A DNA stretch of 64,000 nucleotides from Isoptericola sp. BMS4 (GTDB lineage: Bacteria; Actinomycetota; Actinomycetes; Actinomycetales; Cellulomonadaceae): NCBI RefSeq assembly GCF_011634835.1, contig NZ_SIRP01000001.1, positions 248,001-312,000 of the forward strand, read 5' to 3'. The first letter of the stretch is position 1, and each line of letters begins with the position of its first letter. Both the position numbers and the translations under genes were made by a program. The notes beneath the pieces are model-generated. The model was given only the letters and a program-made list of their open reading frames with translations. It searched no databases and was not told the DNA's origin. Positions 31,973 to 40,419 of this stretch are shown in pieces.

Positions 31973-33868
31973 TCATCGCGCCCCACGGTCGGATGCCGTC
32001 CGCCGCCCGCCACGCACCGCCCGCAACGAGTTGAGGATCGTCACCAGGTCCACGACCTCCTGGCTGACCGCACCGGCGACGGCGGGGACGACGCCGGTCG
32101 CGGCCGCGAGCATGAGACCCACGGAGAGAGCGATGCCGATCCAGATGCTCTGCAGCGCGACCCGCATGGTGCGGCGGCCGGCGCGGACGGCGGTGGCGAC
32201 CTTCGTGAGGTCCTCGGTGAGGACCACGACGTCGGCGGACTCGCTCGCCGCCGTCGACCCGCGTGCCCCCATCGCCACGCCGACGTCGGCGACCGCGAGG
32301 AACGGGGCGTCGTTGACGCCGTCGCCCACGGCGAGCACGGGCCGCTCGGCGAGCTCACGCACGAGGCGCACCTTGTCCTCGGGCAGGCACTCGGCGTGCA
32401 CCCGCGTCAGCCCCACGGCGTCCGCGACGTGCTCCGCCGTCGCCCGGGCGTCGCCGGTCACCATGACCAGCTCGGTGACGCCGAGCCGCGCGAGGTCGTC
32501 CATCGTGGTGCGGGCGTCGTCGCGGGGCCGGTCGCTCATCACGAGCGTGCCGGCGAAGCGTCCGTCCACGCCGACGTAGACGGCCAGCTCCCCCGGGCCC
32601 AGCGGCTGCTCGTCGACGCCGGTCGCGGACCGGGCGACCCGGGCCCGCTTGCCGACGACGACGTCGTGCCCGTCCACCGTGGCGGCCACCCCGTGGGTCG
32701 CCTCCTCGTGGGCGGCGGAGGCCGCGGACAGCGGCAGCCCGCGCCCCGTCGCCGCCTCGCGGACCGACGTCGCCAGGACGTGCGAGGAGTACTGCTCGGC
32801 CGACGCGGCCAGCCGCAGCAGGTCGTCCGCCGTCCACGGCGGGCGCGGGTGGACGGCCAGCAGCTCGGGGCGCCCGTAGGTGAGCGTCCCGGTCTTGTCG
32901 AACGCGGCGGCACGGACGGCCGCCAGCCGTTCCAGGGTGCCGGCGTCCTTGACGATGACGCCGGAGCGGGCCGCCCGGCTCATGCCGCCGAGGAACGCCA
33001 CCGGCGCGGCGATGAGGAGCGGGCACGGGGTCGCCACCACCAGCACCTCCGCGACGACGGTGGGCTCCCCGTGGTACCACCACGCCACGCCCGCCAGCAG
33101 GAACGCGAACGCCGTGAACGGCACGGCGTACCGGTCGGCGAGGCGGACCACCGGGGCCCGGGACTCGGCGGCGTCGCGCACCATCGCGACGATGCGGGCG
33201 TACTGGCTGTCCCGCGCGGCCGCCGTCGCGCGGATCGTCACGGCACGCTCGGTGTTCAGCGCCCCGGACAGTACCCGGTCGCCCGCGCGGCGGGTGACGG
33301 GCAGGCTCTCGCCGGTGAGGGACGACTCGTCGAGGTCCACCTCCGGGCTGAGCAGCTCCCCGTCCACGGGGACGACCTCGGACGGGCGGATCAGCAGCCG
33401 GTCGCCGGGGCGCACGTCGTCGACCGGCACCTCGGCGACCGACTCGTCGGCGGCCAGGCGGTGCGCCCGCGTCGGGGCCCGTTCGAGCAGGTCGCGCAGC
33501 TCCCGGCGGGCGCGGTGCGCCGCGTAGTCCTCGAGCGCCCGGCCGCCCGTGAGCATGAGCACGACGACGAGGGACGCCACGTACTCGCCGACGGCGACGG
33601 TCGCGACGATGGCGGTCAGCGCGAGCAGGTCGACGCCCCGGTGGCCGGCCAGGAGGTCGCGGACCATGCGGACTCCTACCCGCCCCGCCACGAGCAGCGC
33701 CCAGCCCGACCCCACCCACTGCGCCACCCGAGGCTGCCCGCCGACCACGAGGACGAGCACCAGCGCCCCGATCACCAGCGTGGCCGTCACCCAGGGGTAG
33801 CCGCGCAGGATCCCGTCCCCCCGCCGCGCGACGGCGGAGCGCTCGAGCACGGACGGTGCCGATGCCAT
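31973..33868 (-). CDS. Heavy-metal P1B-type ATPase with TPCP motif
   Basis: The 631-residue protein lacks an N-terminal metal-binding domain. It has the actuator TGES motif in DESSLTGESLPVTRR, the membrane metal motif TPCP (280-283), and the phosphorylation site DKTGTLT (Asp324). The HP-like SSHVLA and the hinge VGDGVNDAPFLAVADVGVAMG are also present. TPCP in place of CPC is reported for the P1B-5 group (nickel/iron/cobalt). QEVVDLVTILNSLRA in the last helices is a second ligand candidate. It probably exports a transition metal; the metal is not fixed by sequence alone. Confidence 0.85.
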   Translation of the reverse strand: MASAPSVLERSAVARRGDGILRGYPWVTATLVIGALVLVLVVGGQPRVAQWVGSGWALLVAGRVGVRMVRDLLAGHRGVDLLALTAIVATVAVGEYVASLVVVLMLTGGRALEDYAAHRARRELRDLLERAPTRAHRLAADESVAEVPVDDVRPGDRLLIRPSEVVPVDGELLSPEVDLDESSLTGESLPVTRRAGDRVLSGALNTERAVTIRATAAARDSQYARIVAMVRDAAESRAPVVRLADRYAVPFTAFAFLLAGVAWWYHGEPTVVAEVLVVATPCPLLIAAPVAFLGGMSRAARSGVIVKDAGTLERLAAVRAAAFDKTGTLTYGRPELLAVHPRPPWTADDLLRLAASAEQYSSHVLATSVREAATGRGLPLSAASAAHEEATHGVAATVDGHDVVVGKRARVARSATGVDEQPLGPGELAVYVGVDGRFAGTLVMSDRPRDDARTTMDDLARLGVTELVMVTGDARATAEHVADAVGLTRVHAECLPEDKVRLVRELAERPVLAVGDGVNDAPFLAVADVGVAMGARGSTAASESADVVVLTEDLTKVATAVRAGRRTMRVALQSIWIGIALSVGLMLAAATGVVPAVAGAVSQEVVDLVTILNSLRAVRGGRRTASDRGAR

Positions 33869-33936
33869 GCCTCAGTCTGACCTGCGCCGCCCCGGCACGC
33901 TCCAGGTACCCGGGCGGAGGACGACCGGGACCCGCG

Positions 33937-34599
33937 TCAGCCGTCGACCGCCTCGCCGGTCGGGTCGAGGGCGACGACGGACTCCAGCTCCTCCCCGCCG
34001 ACGGGCCCGCTCCGCCACTCCACGAGGTGCCATCCCGACTCGGGGTCGCCCTCGACCTCGACGAGGCCCGTGTTGTCCAGCGGCTCCCACTCCATCGCGT
34101 CGACGTCCACGCCGCGCACCCGGGCGCACGACCACGCGCGGATCGCCGCACCGTGCGACACCGCGAGGACGGCGTCGTGGCCTGTCGCGGACAGCTCGGC
34201 CACCGCCGCGTCGAAGCGGCCCAGGAACGCGCGCCCGTCCGGCCCGCCGGGCATGGGGCGGTGCAGGTCGCCCCGCGCCCAGCCGAAGACCGTCCGCAGG
34301 TAGGTGCCGTGGTCGTCGCCGTTCCCGGACATCTCCAGCGCCCCCGCCTCGATCTCCCGCAGCCCGTCGACGACGGCGGGTCGCAGCCCCCGGTGCTCGG
34401 CCAGCGGCGCGACCGTGAGCGACGTCCGCACGAGCGACGACACCGCGAGCGCGTCGATGCGGCGGCCAGCCAGGGCGCCCGGCACCGCCGCGGCCTGCCG
34501 CTCGCCCAGCGGCGTCAGGCCCGGTCCGGGCGCACCTGTGTCGAGCAGGCCCGCCACGTTCGAGGGTGTCTGACCGTGGCGCAGGAGGAGGAGTCGCAT
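33937..34599 (-). CDS. Histidine phosphatase family protein
   Basis: The 220-residue protein begins MRLLLLRHGQTPSNVAGLLD, with the catalytic RHG motif at residues 7-9. A second His lies in AVLAVSHGAAIRAW, the two signatures of the phosphoglycerate-mutase-like superfamily. Further conserved residues are the Arg of SSLVRTSLT and the Glu of REIEAGALE. The ATG at 34599 is preferred over the adjacent GTG at 34602. The substrate is unknown. Confidence 0.85.
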   Translation of the reverse strand: MRLLLLRHGQTPSNVAGLLDTGAPGPGLTPLGERQAAAVPGALAGRRIDALAVSSLVRTSLTVAPLAEHRGLRPAVVDGLREIEAGALEMSGNGDDHGTYLRTVFGWARGDLHRPMPGGPDGRAFLGRFDAAVAELSATGHDAVLAVSHGAAIRAWSCARVRGVDVDAMEWEPLDNTGLVEVEGDPESGWHLVEWRSGPVGGEELESVVALDPTGEAVDG

Positions 34600-34603
34600 C
34601 ACC

Positions 34604-35250
34604 TCAGCATCCCAGGCCCGGGGGCGGGTCGTGCCACCACCTTCGCACGTTCATCCGCAGGTGCAGGACGCCGTCACCCCGGACGACAGTGTGCGGGTCG
34701 TCGAGCAGGTGCTGACCGGTGACGCTACCGAAGTAGCGCCTGCCCGACCCGAAGACCACGGGGACGACGTCCATCGCCACCTCGTCCACCAGCCCGGCCG
34801 CGAAGGCCTGGCCCCCACCTCACCGGCGTTGACGGCCACCGCACGGTCGCCCGCGAGCTCACGGGCTCGCGCGACCGCCGCCGCGACGTCGTCGACGAAG
34901 TGGTACGAGGCTTCGGGGTGCCAGCCCTCGGGCTTGGCACGGTGCGACACCACCACGACGTGGTCGCCCGTCGGGGGGCTGCCCTCCCAACCGTTCACCA
35001 GGTCGAAGAGCCGTCGGCCCATGACGATGGTGCCGATCGACGCCCACATCTGGCGCACGTAGGGAGCCGAGGCAGCAGCCGAGACACGGAACCCCGAGCC
35101 GGCGCCCGAATGGTCGAACCCGGCGCCGTCGTCGGCGGTGATCGGCGTGTCGCCGGCGAAGTACCAGTCGTGCAGCGGCCCGACGCCGTCGTCGTCGTCC
35201 GCGATGAAGCCGTCGACCGAGACGACGCTGTGCATGATGACCTTGCTCAC
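34604..35250 (-). pseudogene. RibD-like dihydrofolate reductase family gene with frameshift
   Basis: From the ATG at 35250 the protein reads MSKVIMHSVVSVDGFIADDD, typical of RibD C-terminal/DHFR-like reductases, and continues to LAGDRAVAVNAGEVG. At a run of five C at 34812-34816 the frame is lost. The expected continuation FAAGLVDEVAMDVVPVVFGS is found in the next frame down to 34604. One missing base in the run explains it. It could be a real pseudogene or a sequencing error in a homopolymer. Confidence 0.8.
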
Positions 35251-35325
35251 GGCAGGCTCTCCTCTCGTCCGGAAATCGTTCCTGCCGATCCTGTCGCCGC
35301 ACGAGACCCGGTGTCTTGGAGAAAA

Positions 35326-36165
35326 TCACTCCGCGGGCATGGGCCCCTGGTCCGGAGGAAATCCCCTCTCGGCAGGGAAGCGGCGGCGCAGCTCGAGGTA
35401 CGCGGTGGGCGTCAGGCCGGTGAAGGCCTTGAACTCGTTGCTCAGGTGCGACTGGTCGACGTAGCCGACGGCGTGCGCGAGCTCCGCAAGTCCGACGTCA
35501 CGACGCGTGTCGACCGAGAGGATCAGGCGTGCGAAGCGGTAGATCCGTGCCATGCGCTTCGGTGTGACACCGACGTGGTCCTTGAACCGGGCAGCCAGGT
35601 GGTTGCCGCTGACCCCGGCTCCTCCGGCCAAGGCCGCCACCGAGATCCCGCCCCACGAGGCGGCCAGCACCCCGGCGGTCCGGTGGACCAGCTCGAGGCC
35701 CCCAGGGCGCCCCGGCCGCAGCCGGGAACGGAGCTCGTCCTCGAGCACCCGCAGGGCACCGCTCGAGGTCGTCCCGTCCAGCCGGTCACGGATCCCGTCC
35801 AGCGCGCCTCCCCAGAGCGCGTCCACGGGAACCCACCGGTCCGTGAGCGCCGATGCCGGCAGGCCGACGAACGACGAGAGGCCCCACGGCGTGAAGTGCG
35901 CCCCGACGAGTCTCACCACCGGCGGGTACTCGATGACGACGCGCCTCGTGCAGAGGCCCATGAACCAGCCGTCGCTGAACACCGCCGGCGGCCCGGCGCC
36001 CCCCGGGTCGTGCACGGCCACCGGACCCGCGAGATTGACGAAGAGGTGCGCCGACGGCATCGGCGGCACGTTCAGCCGCCGGTGTCGCGGCACCCCGGAG
36101 AGGCAGTAGATGTCGTCGATGTACCGGTCGAGCGGCGGAGCGGGGACGCGCCCGGCGTAGTCCAC
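35326..36165 (-). CDS. AraC-family regulator with DUF6597-like N-terminus
   Basis: The 279-residue protein starts at the GTG at 36165. The N-terminal part (RVPAPPLDRYIDDIYCLSG, PSAHLFVNLAGPV) resembles the DUF6597/cupin-like sensor of this AraC subgroup. The C-terminal part has two helix-turn-helix motifs: ISVAALAGGAGVSGNHLAAR, and LAELAHAVGYVDQSHLSNEF with KAFTGLTPTAYLELRR. It lies 75 bases upstream of the frameshifted reductase on the same strand, which may be its target gene. Confidence 0.85.
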   Translation of the reverse strand: MDYAGRVPAPPLDRYIDDIYCLSGVPRHRRLNVPPMPSAHLFVNLAGPVAVHDPGGAGPPAVFSDGWFMGLCTRRVVIEYPPVVRLVGAHFTPWGLSSFVGLPASALTDRWVPVDALWGGALDGIRDRLDGTTSSGALRVLEDELRSRLRPGRPGGLELVHRTAGVLAASWGGISVAALAGGAGVSGNHLAARFKDHVGVTPKRMARIYRFARLILSVDTRRDVGLAELAHAVGYVDQSHLSNEFKAFTGLTPTAYLELRRRFPAERGFPPDQGPMPAE

Positions 36166-36274
36166 CCCGTCATGGTCGCGCGACGAACGCCTCGCGGCCT
36201 CCCGTGACCCGGATCATGTCCTCTTCGTCGGAATCCGGTCCGTCCTCGACCGCACCACGCGCGAGGATCGACCG

Positions 36275-37678
36275 GTGAGCATCCCACCGACGCCGGCAGA
36301 CGGACCGGCCCCCGCCCCTCGCCGCCGCACGCGCCGGTGGTGGATCGGCGTGCTCGTCGTCGTGACGGTCGTGGCCGGCTGCCTCGTCGCCGCGGTGCTG
36401 GAGCACGAGGCGTGGGTCGACACCGTGGCCGAGCACGACGCCGAGGTCGCCCGCGTCACCGACGAGGCCGAGGGGTCGCGCGCCCGGGCCGAGGAGGCGT
36501 ACGCCGACAGCCGCAGGGCGCTCGTCGCGGCGATCGACGACGGCCGTCCCGTCCAGGCCGCCAGCAAGGGCCAGGTGGACGACCCCGCGGTCCGCAGGAC
36601 GCTGGGCGCGGTGCTCAGCGACGCCGAGGAGCTCCGCGACGCGGACGTGTCCTACCCGTCGGAGGTCCGCACCGTCGAGGCGGTCACCCGGCCCAACCCG
36701 TTCCACCGGGAGACGCTGGCGGAGGTGGAGGCCGAGGTCGTCACCGGTTCCGACCCCGCGCCCGACGACCTCGACGCGGCCGCGAGCGCCGTGGGCGAGG
36801 CGACCGAGGCGGTCGCCGCGGCGCGCCGACACTGGACCTACGACGCGCTGGACGCCGCCGACGGCGAGGCGCGTGACGCGCTGGAGGACCTGCGGACCGA
36901 GGGCGTCGGCGCCGGTGACCTGCGCTCGCTCCGTGCGGCCGTCGACGACGCCGACGGCGTCCTCGATGCCGGCGTGGCTGCCGTCGACCCCGACGAGGCC
37001 GTCGCGTTGCGCGACACCGTGCTCGACACCACGGAGTCCCTGTGGTCCGACCGGTTGGACGAGATCCTCACCGAGCGGCGTCGGGCCGCCCGCGCCGACG
37101 GCGTCGACTGCCGCAAGGACAGGTGCGTCGCGCTGACGTTCGACGACGGCCCCGTGGCGGACACCCGGCGCCTGCTGCGGATCCTCGACAGGAAGGACGC
37201 GCCGGCCACGTTCTTCATGCTGGGCGAGAACGTCGCCGCCCGGCCGGGCGTCGCCCGCGCCGTCGCCCGCCACGGTCACCTGGTCGCCAGCCACTCGTGG
37301 GACCACCCGCAGCTCACCACCCTCGACGACGCGGCCGTGCGCGACCAGCTCCGCCGCACCCAGGACGCGATCGCCGACGCGACCGGGACCGCCCCGTTCC
37401 TGCTGCGGCCCCCGTACGGCGACGTCGACGACCGCGTCCGGTCGCTCGCCACGCGCACCGGGCTCGACACCGTCCTGTGGAACCTCGACACCGAGGACTG
37501 GCGCACCCTCGACGCGAAGGAGACGCGACGGCGGGTCCGCGACGAGGTGCGGCCCGGCAGCGTCATCCTCATGCACGACATCCACCCGACGAGCATCGAC
37601 GCCGTGCCGGGGATCGTGAAGGACCTGCGCGACGACGGCTACGTCCTGGTCACGGCGGACCTGCTCGTCGGCCGGTGA
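36275..37678 (+). CDS. Membrane-anchored polysaccharide deacetylase (NodB/CE4)
   Basis: The 467-residue protein starts at the GTG at 36275. It has a basic N-terminus, one membrane anchor (about 22-44) and a long Glu/Asp/Arg/Ala-rich helical stalk (50-275). A C-terminal NodB domain follows, with motifs TFDDGP, HSWDHP, RPPYG, DTEDW and ILMHDIH in the canonical order. It would remove N- or O-acetyl groups from cell-wall or extracellular glycans outside the membrane. The extended stalk suggests reach into peptidoglycan. It is monocistronic. Confidence 0.9.
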   Translation: MSIPPTPADGPAPAPRRRTRRWWIGVLVVVTVVAGCLVAAVLEHEAWVDTVAEHDAEVARVTDEAEGSRARAEEAYADSRRALVAAIDDGRPVQAASKGQVDDPAVRRTLGAVLSDAEELRDADVSYPSEVRTVEAVTRPNPFHRETLAEVEAEVVTGSDPAPDDLDAAASAVGEATEAVAAARRHWTYDALDAADGEARDALEDLRTEGVGAGDLRSLRAAVDDADGVLDAGVAAVDPDEAVALRDTVLDTTESLWSDRLDEILTERRRAARADGVDCRKDRCVALTFDDGPVADTRRLLRILDRKDAPATFFMLGENVAARPGVARAVARHGHLVASHSWDHPQLTTLDDAAVRDQLRRTQDAIADATGTAPFLLRPPYGDVDDRVRSLATRTGLDTVLWNLDTEDWRTLDAKETRRRVRDEVRPGSVILMHDIHPTSIDAVPGIVKDLRDDGYVLVTADLLVGR

Positions 37679-37799
37679 CGGACGAGCCCGGACCGCACTC
37701 AGTGAGGCGGCGTCGCAACCAGGCGATACACACCTCGGCCCGGGCCCGCGGAGCCGCACTCATGCACCGCCGCAAGGCTCCCGGGCGGATCCCTGTCGG

Positions 37800-37845
37800 C
37801 CCGGGTGGTGGGTGCGAGCACGCCGCGCGCCCCGCACCACCCGGG
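37800..37845. terminator. Hairpin between convergent deacetylase and ilvB genes
   Basis: CCCGGGTGGTG at 37800-37810 pairs perfectly with CACCACCCGGG at 37835-37845. It lies ten bases beyond the ilvB stop and 122 bases beyond the deacetylase stop, so it most likely ends ilvB. Confidence 0.55.
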
Positions 37846-37854
37846 CAGATCGTC

Positions 37855-39684
37855 CTAGTCGGCGTCCCCGAAGGCGAGCAGGTGCTCCCGGGCATACTGG
37901 ATGCGATCGTTGCCCACGCCCTGGGGCACCATGGGCCAGACCATCGCGTCGTTGCCGACGACGACGTCGAGCACCACGGGACGGTCGTTGATCGCCAGGG
38001 CGGTCCGGATCGCCTCGTCGACGTCCTCCTCCCGCTCGACCCGCAGCGCCGCACATCCGTAGGCGTCGGCCAGGCGGACGAAGTCCGGGATCCGGGCCGC
38101 CTCGTGCCCGGTGTGCAGGGCGCTGTTCGAGTAGCGCTCGGAGTAGAACAGCGTCTGCCACTGGCGGATCATCCCGAGCGCCGAGTTGTTGATGATCGCC
38201 ACCTTGATCGGGATGTCGTTCAGGGCACAGGTGGCGAGCTCCTGGTTCGTCATCTGGAACGAGCCGTCGCCGTCGATCGCCCACACGACACGGTCCGGCG
38301 CGGCGATCTTGGCCCCCATGGCGGCGGGGACGGCGAAACCCATGGTTCCAGCGCCTCCGGAGTTGATCCACTGGCGGGGACGTTCGAGCTCGAGGAACTG
38401 CGCGGCCCACATCTGGTGCTGCCCCACACCGGCGGTGAACGTGGCCTCGGGCCCGGACAGGGCGCTGAGACGTCGGATCACGTGCTGGGGTGCGAGGAGT
38501 CCGTCGCGCGGCGCGGTGTACCCCAAGGGAAACTCCTGGCGCAGGTCGTCGAGCCGCCTCCACCAGGAGGACAGGTCCCTCCACGTCGGGGCCAGTGGTC
38601 GCAGAGTCCGGCACAGTGCCGCGAGCGCCGTCCGCGCGTCGGCCACGATGGGGACGTGGGCGTGACGGATCTTGGAGATCTCCGCGGGGTCGATGTCGAT
38701 GTGGACCACGCAGGCATCCGGGGCGAAGAGCGTCGTGTCACCGGTGACCCGCTCGTCGAACCGCGCGCCGACGGCGATGATCAGGTCGGCCTCCTGCATC
38801 GCGAGCACGGCGGGGACCGTGCCGTGCATGCCCGGCATGCCGAGGTTCTGCGGGTGGGAGTCCGGCAGCACCCCGCGGGCCATCAGCGTGGTGACCACAG
38901 GTGCGCCGACGACCTCGGCGAGCTCACGCAGCTCGGACGCGGCATCGGCGCGCACGACGCCGCCCCCCGCGTAGAGGACCGGTCGGGCGGCACGCGCGAT
39001 CTCCTCGGCGGCGCGACCGATCTGCGTGGAGCTGACCCGGCGACGCCCTGGGCGTTCCTCCTCGCCTTCAGGAGGCCACGCGAGGGCCGTCGTCGCTTGC
39101 TGGGCGTCCTTGGTGATGTCGACGAGCACGGGACCGGGGCGGCCCGAACCTGCCAGGTGGTACGCCTCGGCGAGCACACCGGGGATGTCCTCGGCCTTCG
39201 TGACGACGTACGAGTGCTTGGTCAGCGGCAGCGTGATCGCCTCGATGTCGGCTTCCTGGAACGCGTCGGTGCCCATGAGGTCGGAGCGCACCTGCCCGGT
39301 GATGACCAGGAGCGGCACGGAGTCCGCCTTGGCGTCCATGATCGCCGTCACGAGGTTGGTGGCACCCGGGCCGCTCGTCGCCATCGCGACTCCTACCCTG
39401 CCGGAGGCGACGGCGTACCCCTCGGCGGCATGGCCGGCGCCCTGTTCGTGACGCACCAGAACGTGTCGGATCCTCTGGCTGTCCATCAGGGCGTCGTAGG
39501 TGGGCAGGATCGTGCCCCCGGGAATCCCGAAGACGTCGGTGACGCCGAGACGTTCGAGCGTCCGCACGACGGCGCGGGCACCAGTGATGGTCTCGGCAGC
39601 CGGTGCCGCGTCGTCGGCGACGAGCCGCGGTGTCGTTCTTGCAGAGGGGATCGGTCCGCACGAGGCGGCGGCGAGAAGAGTCAT
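37855..39684 (-). CDS. ilvB: Acetolactate synthase large subunit
   Basis: The 609-residue ThDP enzyme starts at the ATG at 39684 behind AGGAG. It has [15 protein letters not shown] and [18 protein letters not shown] with the catalytic Glu. [22 protein letters not shown] and the ThDP-Mg motif [20 protein letters not shown] followed by NN are also present. It condenses pyruvate in valine and isoleucine synthesis. The small regulatory subunit gene ilvN is not adjacent. A leuA fragment lies upstream on the same strand, so this may be a second, orphan copy. Confidence 0.9.
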   Translation of the reverse strand: MTLLAAASCGPIPSARTTPRLVADDAAPAAETITGARAVVRTLERLGVTDVFGIPGGTILPTYDALMDSQRIRHVLVRHEQGAGHAAEGYAVASGRVGVAMATSGPGATNLVTAIMDAKADSVPLLVITGQVRSDLMGTDAFQEADIEAITLPLTKHSYVVTKAEDIPGVLAEAYHLAGSGRPGPVLVDITKDAQQATTALAWPPEGEEERPGRRRVSSTQIGRAAEEIARAARPVLYAGGGVVRADAASELRELAEVVGAPVVTTLMARGVLPDSHPQNLGMPGMHGTVPAVLAMQEADLIIAVGARFDERVTGDTTLFAPDACVVHIDIDPAEISKIRHAHVPIVADARTALAALCRTLRPLAPTWRDLSSWWRRLDDLRQEFPLGYTAPRDGLLAPQHVIRRLSALSGPEATFTAGVGQHQMWAAQFLELERPRQWINSGGAGTMGFAVPAAMGAKIAAPDRVVWAIDGDGSFQMTNQELATCALNDIPIKVAIINNSALGMIRQWQTLFYSERYSNSALHTGHEAARIPDFVRLADAYGCAALRVEREEDVDEAIRTALAINDRPVVLDVVVGNDAMVWPMVPQGVGNDRIQYAREHLLAFGDAD

Positions 39685-39702
39685 GTCGTACTCCTGGACA
39701 GG

Positions 39703-39729
39703 GGCACCACGACGCCGAGCGTCGGTGCC
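39703..39729 (-). promoter_or_regulatory. Hairpin in the ilvB leader
   Basis: GGCACC and GACGC pair with GCGTC and GGTGCC around a TCG loop, with a two-base bulge. The hairpin ends 18 bases before the ilvB start, just upstream of its ribosome site. There is no T-run and no branched-chain leader peptide in the three frames above it, so classical attenuation is not supported. Confidence 0.35.
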
Positions 39730-40419
39730 GGGATCTCTGAGGGAGGCGGTCACGAGGCTCGCGACATCGATGAGCCCTCGTCTCGGCCGCGGGGCGGCGG
39801 ATGTTTCCACGCCAGCCTGCCGCGACACGATCGCGCTGGGAGTGCCGAGTGTCCAGGGTAGGAACGCCGACGCAGCGACGATAGCACCCGGTCCACCGGC
39901 AGACACCAGTCCATTTCGACGTCCGGCAGGGGCTGCTACCCGCATGACCGCGCGGAGGTTCGCGTCCAGCGCGAAGCCGGCGACACCGGCGGCCCAGCAC
40001 GAGCCGCCGCCGACGCTCCGGGGCTGTGGCCTCGCTACCGCTGGGGTCGGTGTACCGGTGAACGTGCCGGGCGAAGTCGATCTGCAGCCGGCGCGGCAGC
40101 TCGGTGCCGTACTCGGACTCGAGCAGGGAGGCGATGCCGCCCTCTCCGGACTGTCAGTTCACGCGGATCACGGCGTCGTCGATGCGTCCGAGATCAGCGG
40201 GGTCGATGGGGAGGTACGGCACACGCCACTCGAGCCCACCCTCGGAGCGGCCTGTCGCCGCGGTGCGTGCGCCGTGCTCGGGTAGACCTTGTCGGTCATG
40301 ACGTTCTTGCACTACCCCAGAAGTCGCTCCCGGACCCACCCCAGGTCCCCGGTCGCCCCCACGTCGCACGCCGCACCCGGCCATGACAGATGTGCTCCAC
40401 GTCGACGAAGGCGCTGGCA
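39730..40419. other. Gene-poor stretch between ilvB and dnaB
   Basis: About 690 bases lie between the ilvB leader hairpin and the dnaB stop codon. The only recognisable coding content is the leuA fragment at 40016-40237. The parts 39730-40015 and 40238-40419 contain short overlapping frames without family signatures. No transposase or terminal inverted repeat was recognised. Confidence 0.5.
40016..40237 (-). pseudogene. leuA (2-isopropylmalate synthase) fragment with stop codon
   Basis: One minus-strand frame reads [27 protein letters not shown], then TGA (40156-40154), then [33 protein letters not shown]. This is the conserved segment of LeuA between the catalytic and C-terminal regulatory domains (WxVPYLPIDPxDLGRxYEAVIRVNSQSGKGG). 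The Ser codon of NSQSG is replaced by TGA. The catalytic domain is missing upstream and the regulatory domain downstream. It is a gene relic of about 75 residues. Confidence 0.8.

Noticed and set aside
39685-39960. Possible leader-peptide attenuator before ilvB
   Set aside because: No short frame rich in Ile, Val or Leu codons was found ahead of the hairpin and the hairpin lacks a T-run.
40238-40419. Possible transposase tail next to the leuA relic
   Set aside because: Short frames ending FWGSARTS were seen, but no transposase motif or terminal repeat supports an insertion sequence.
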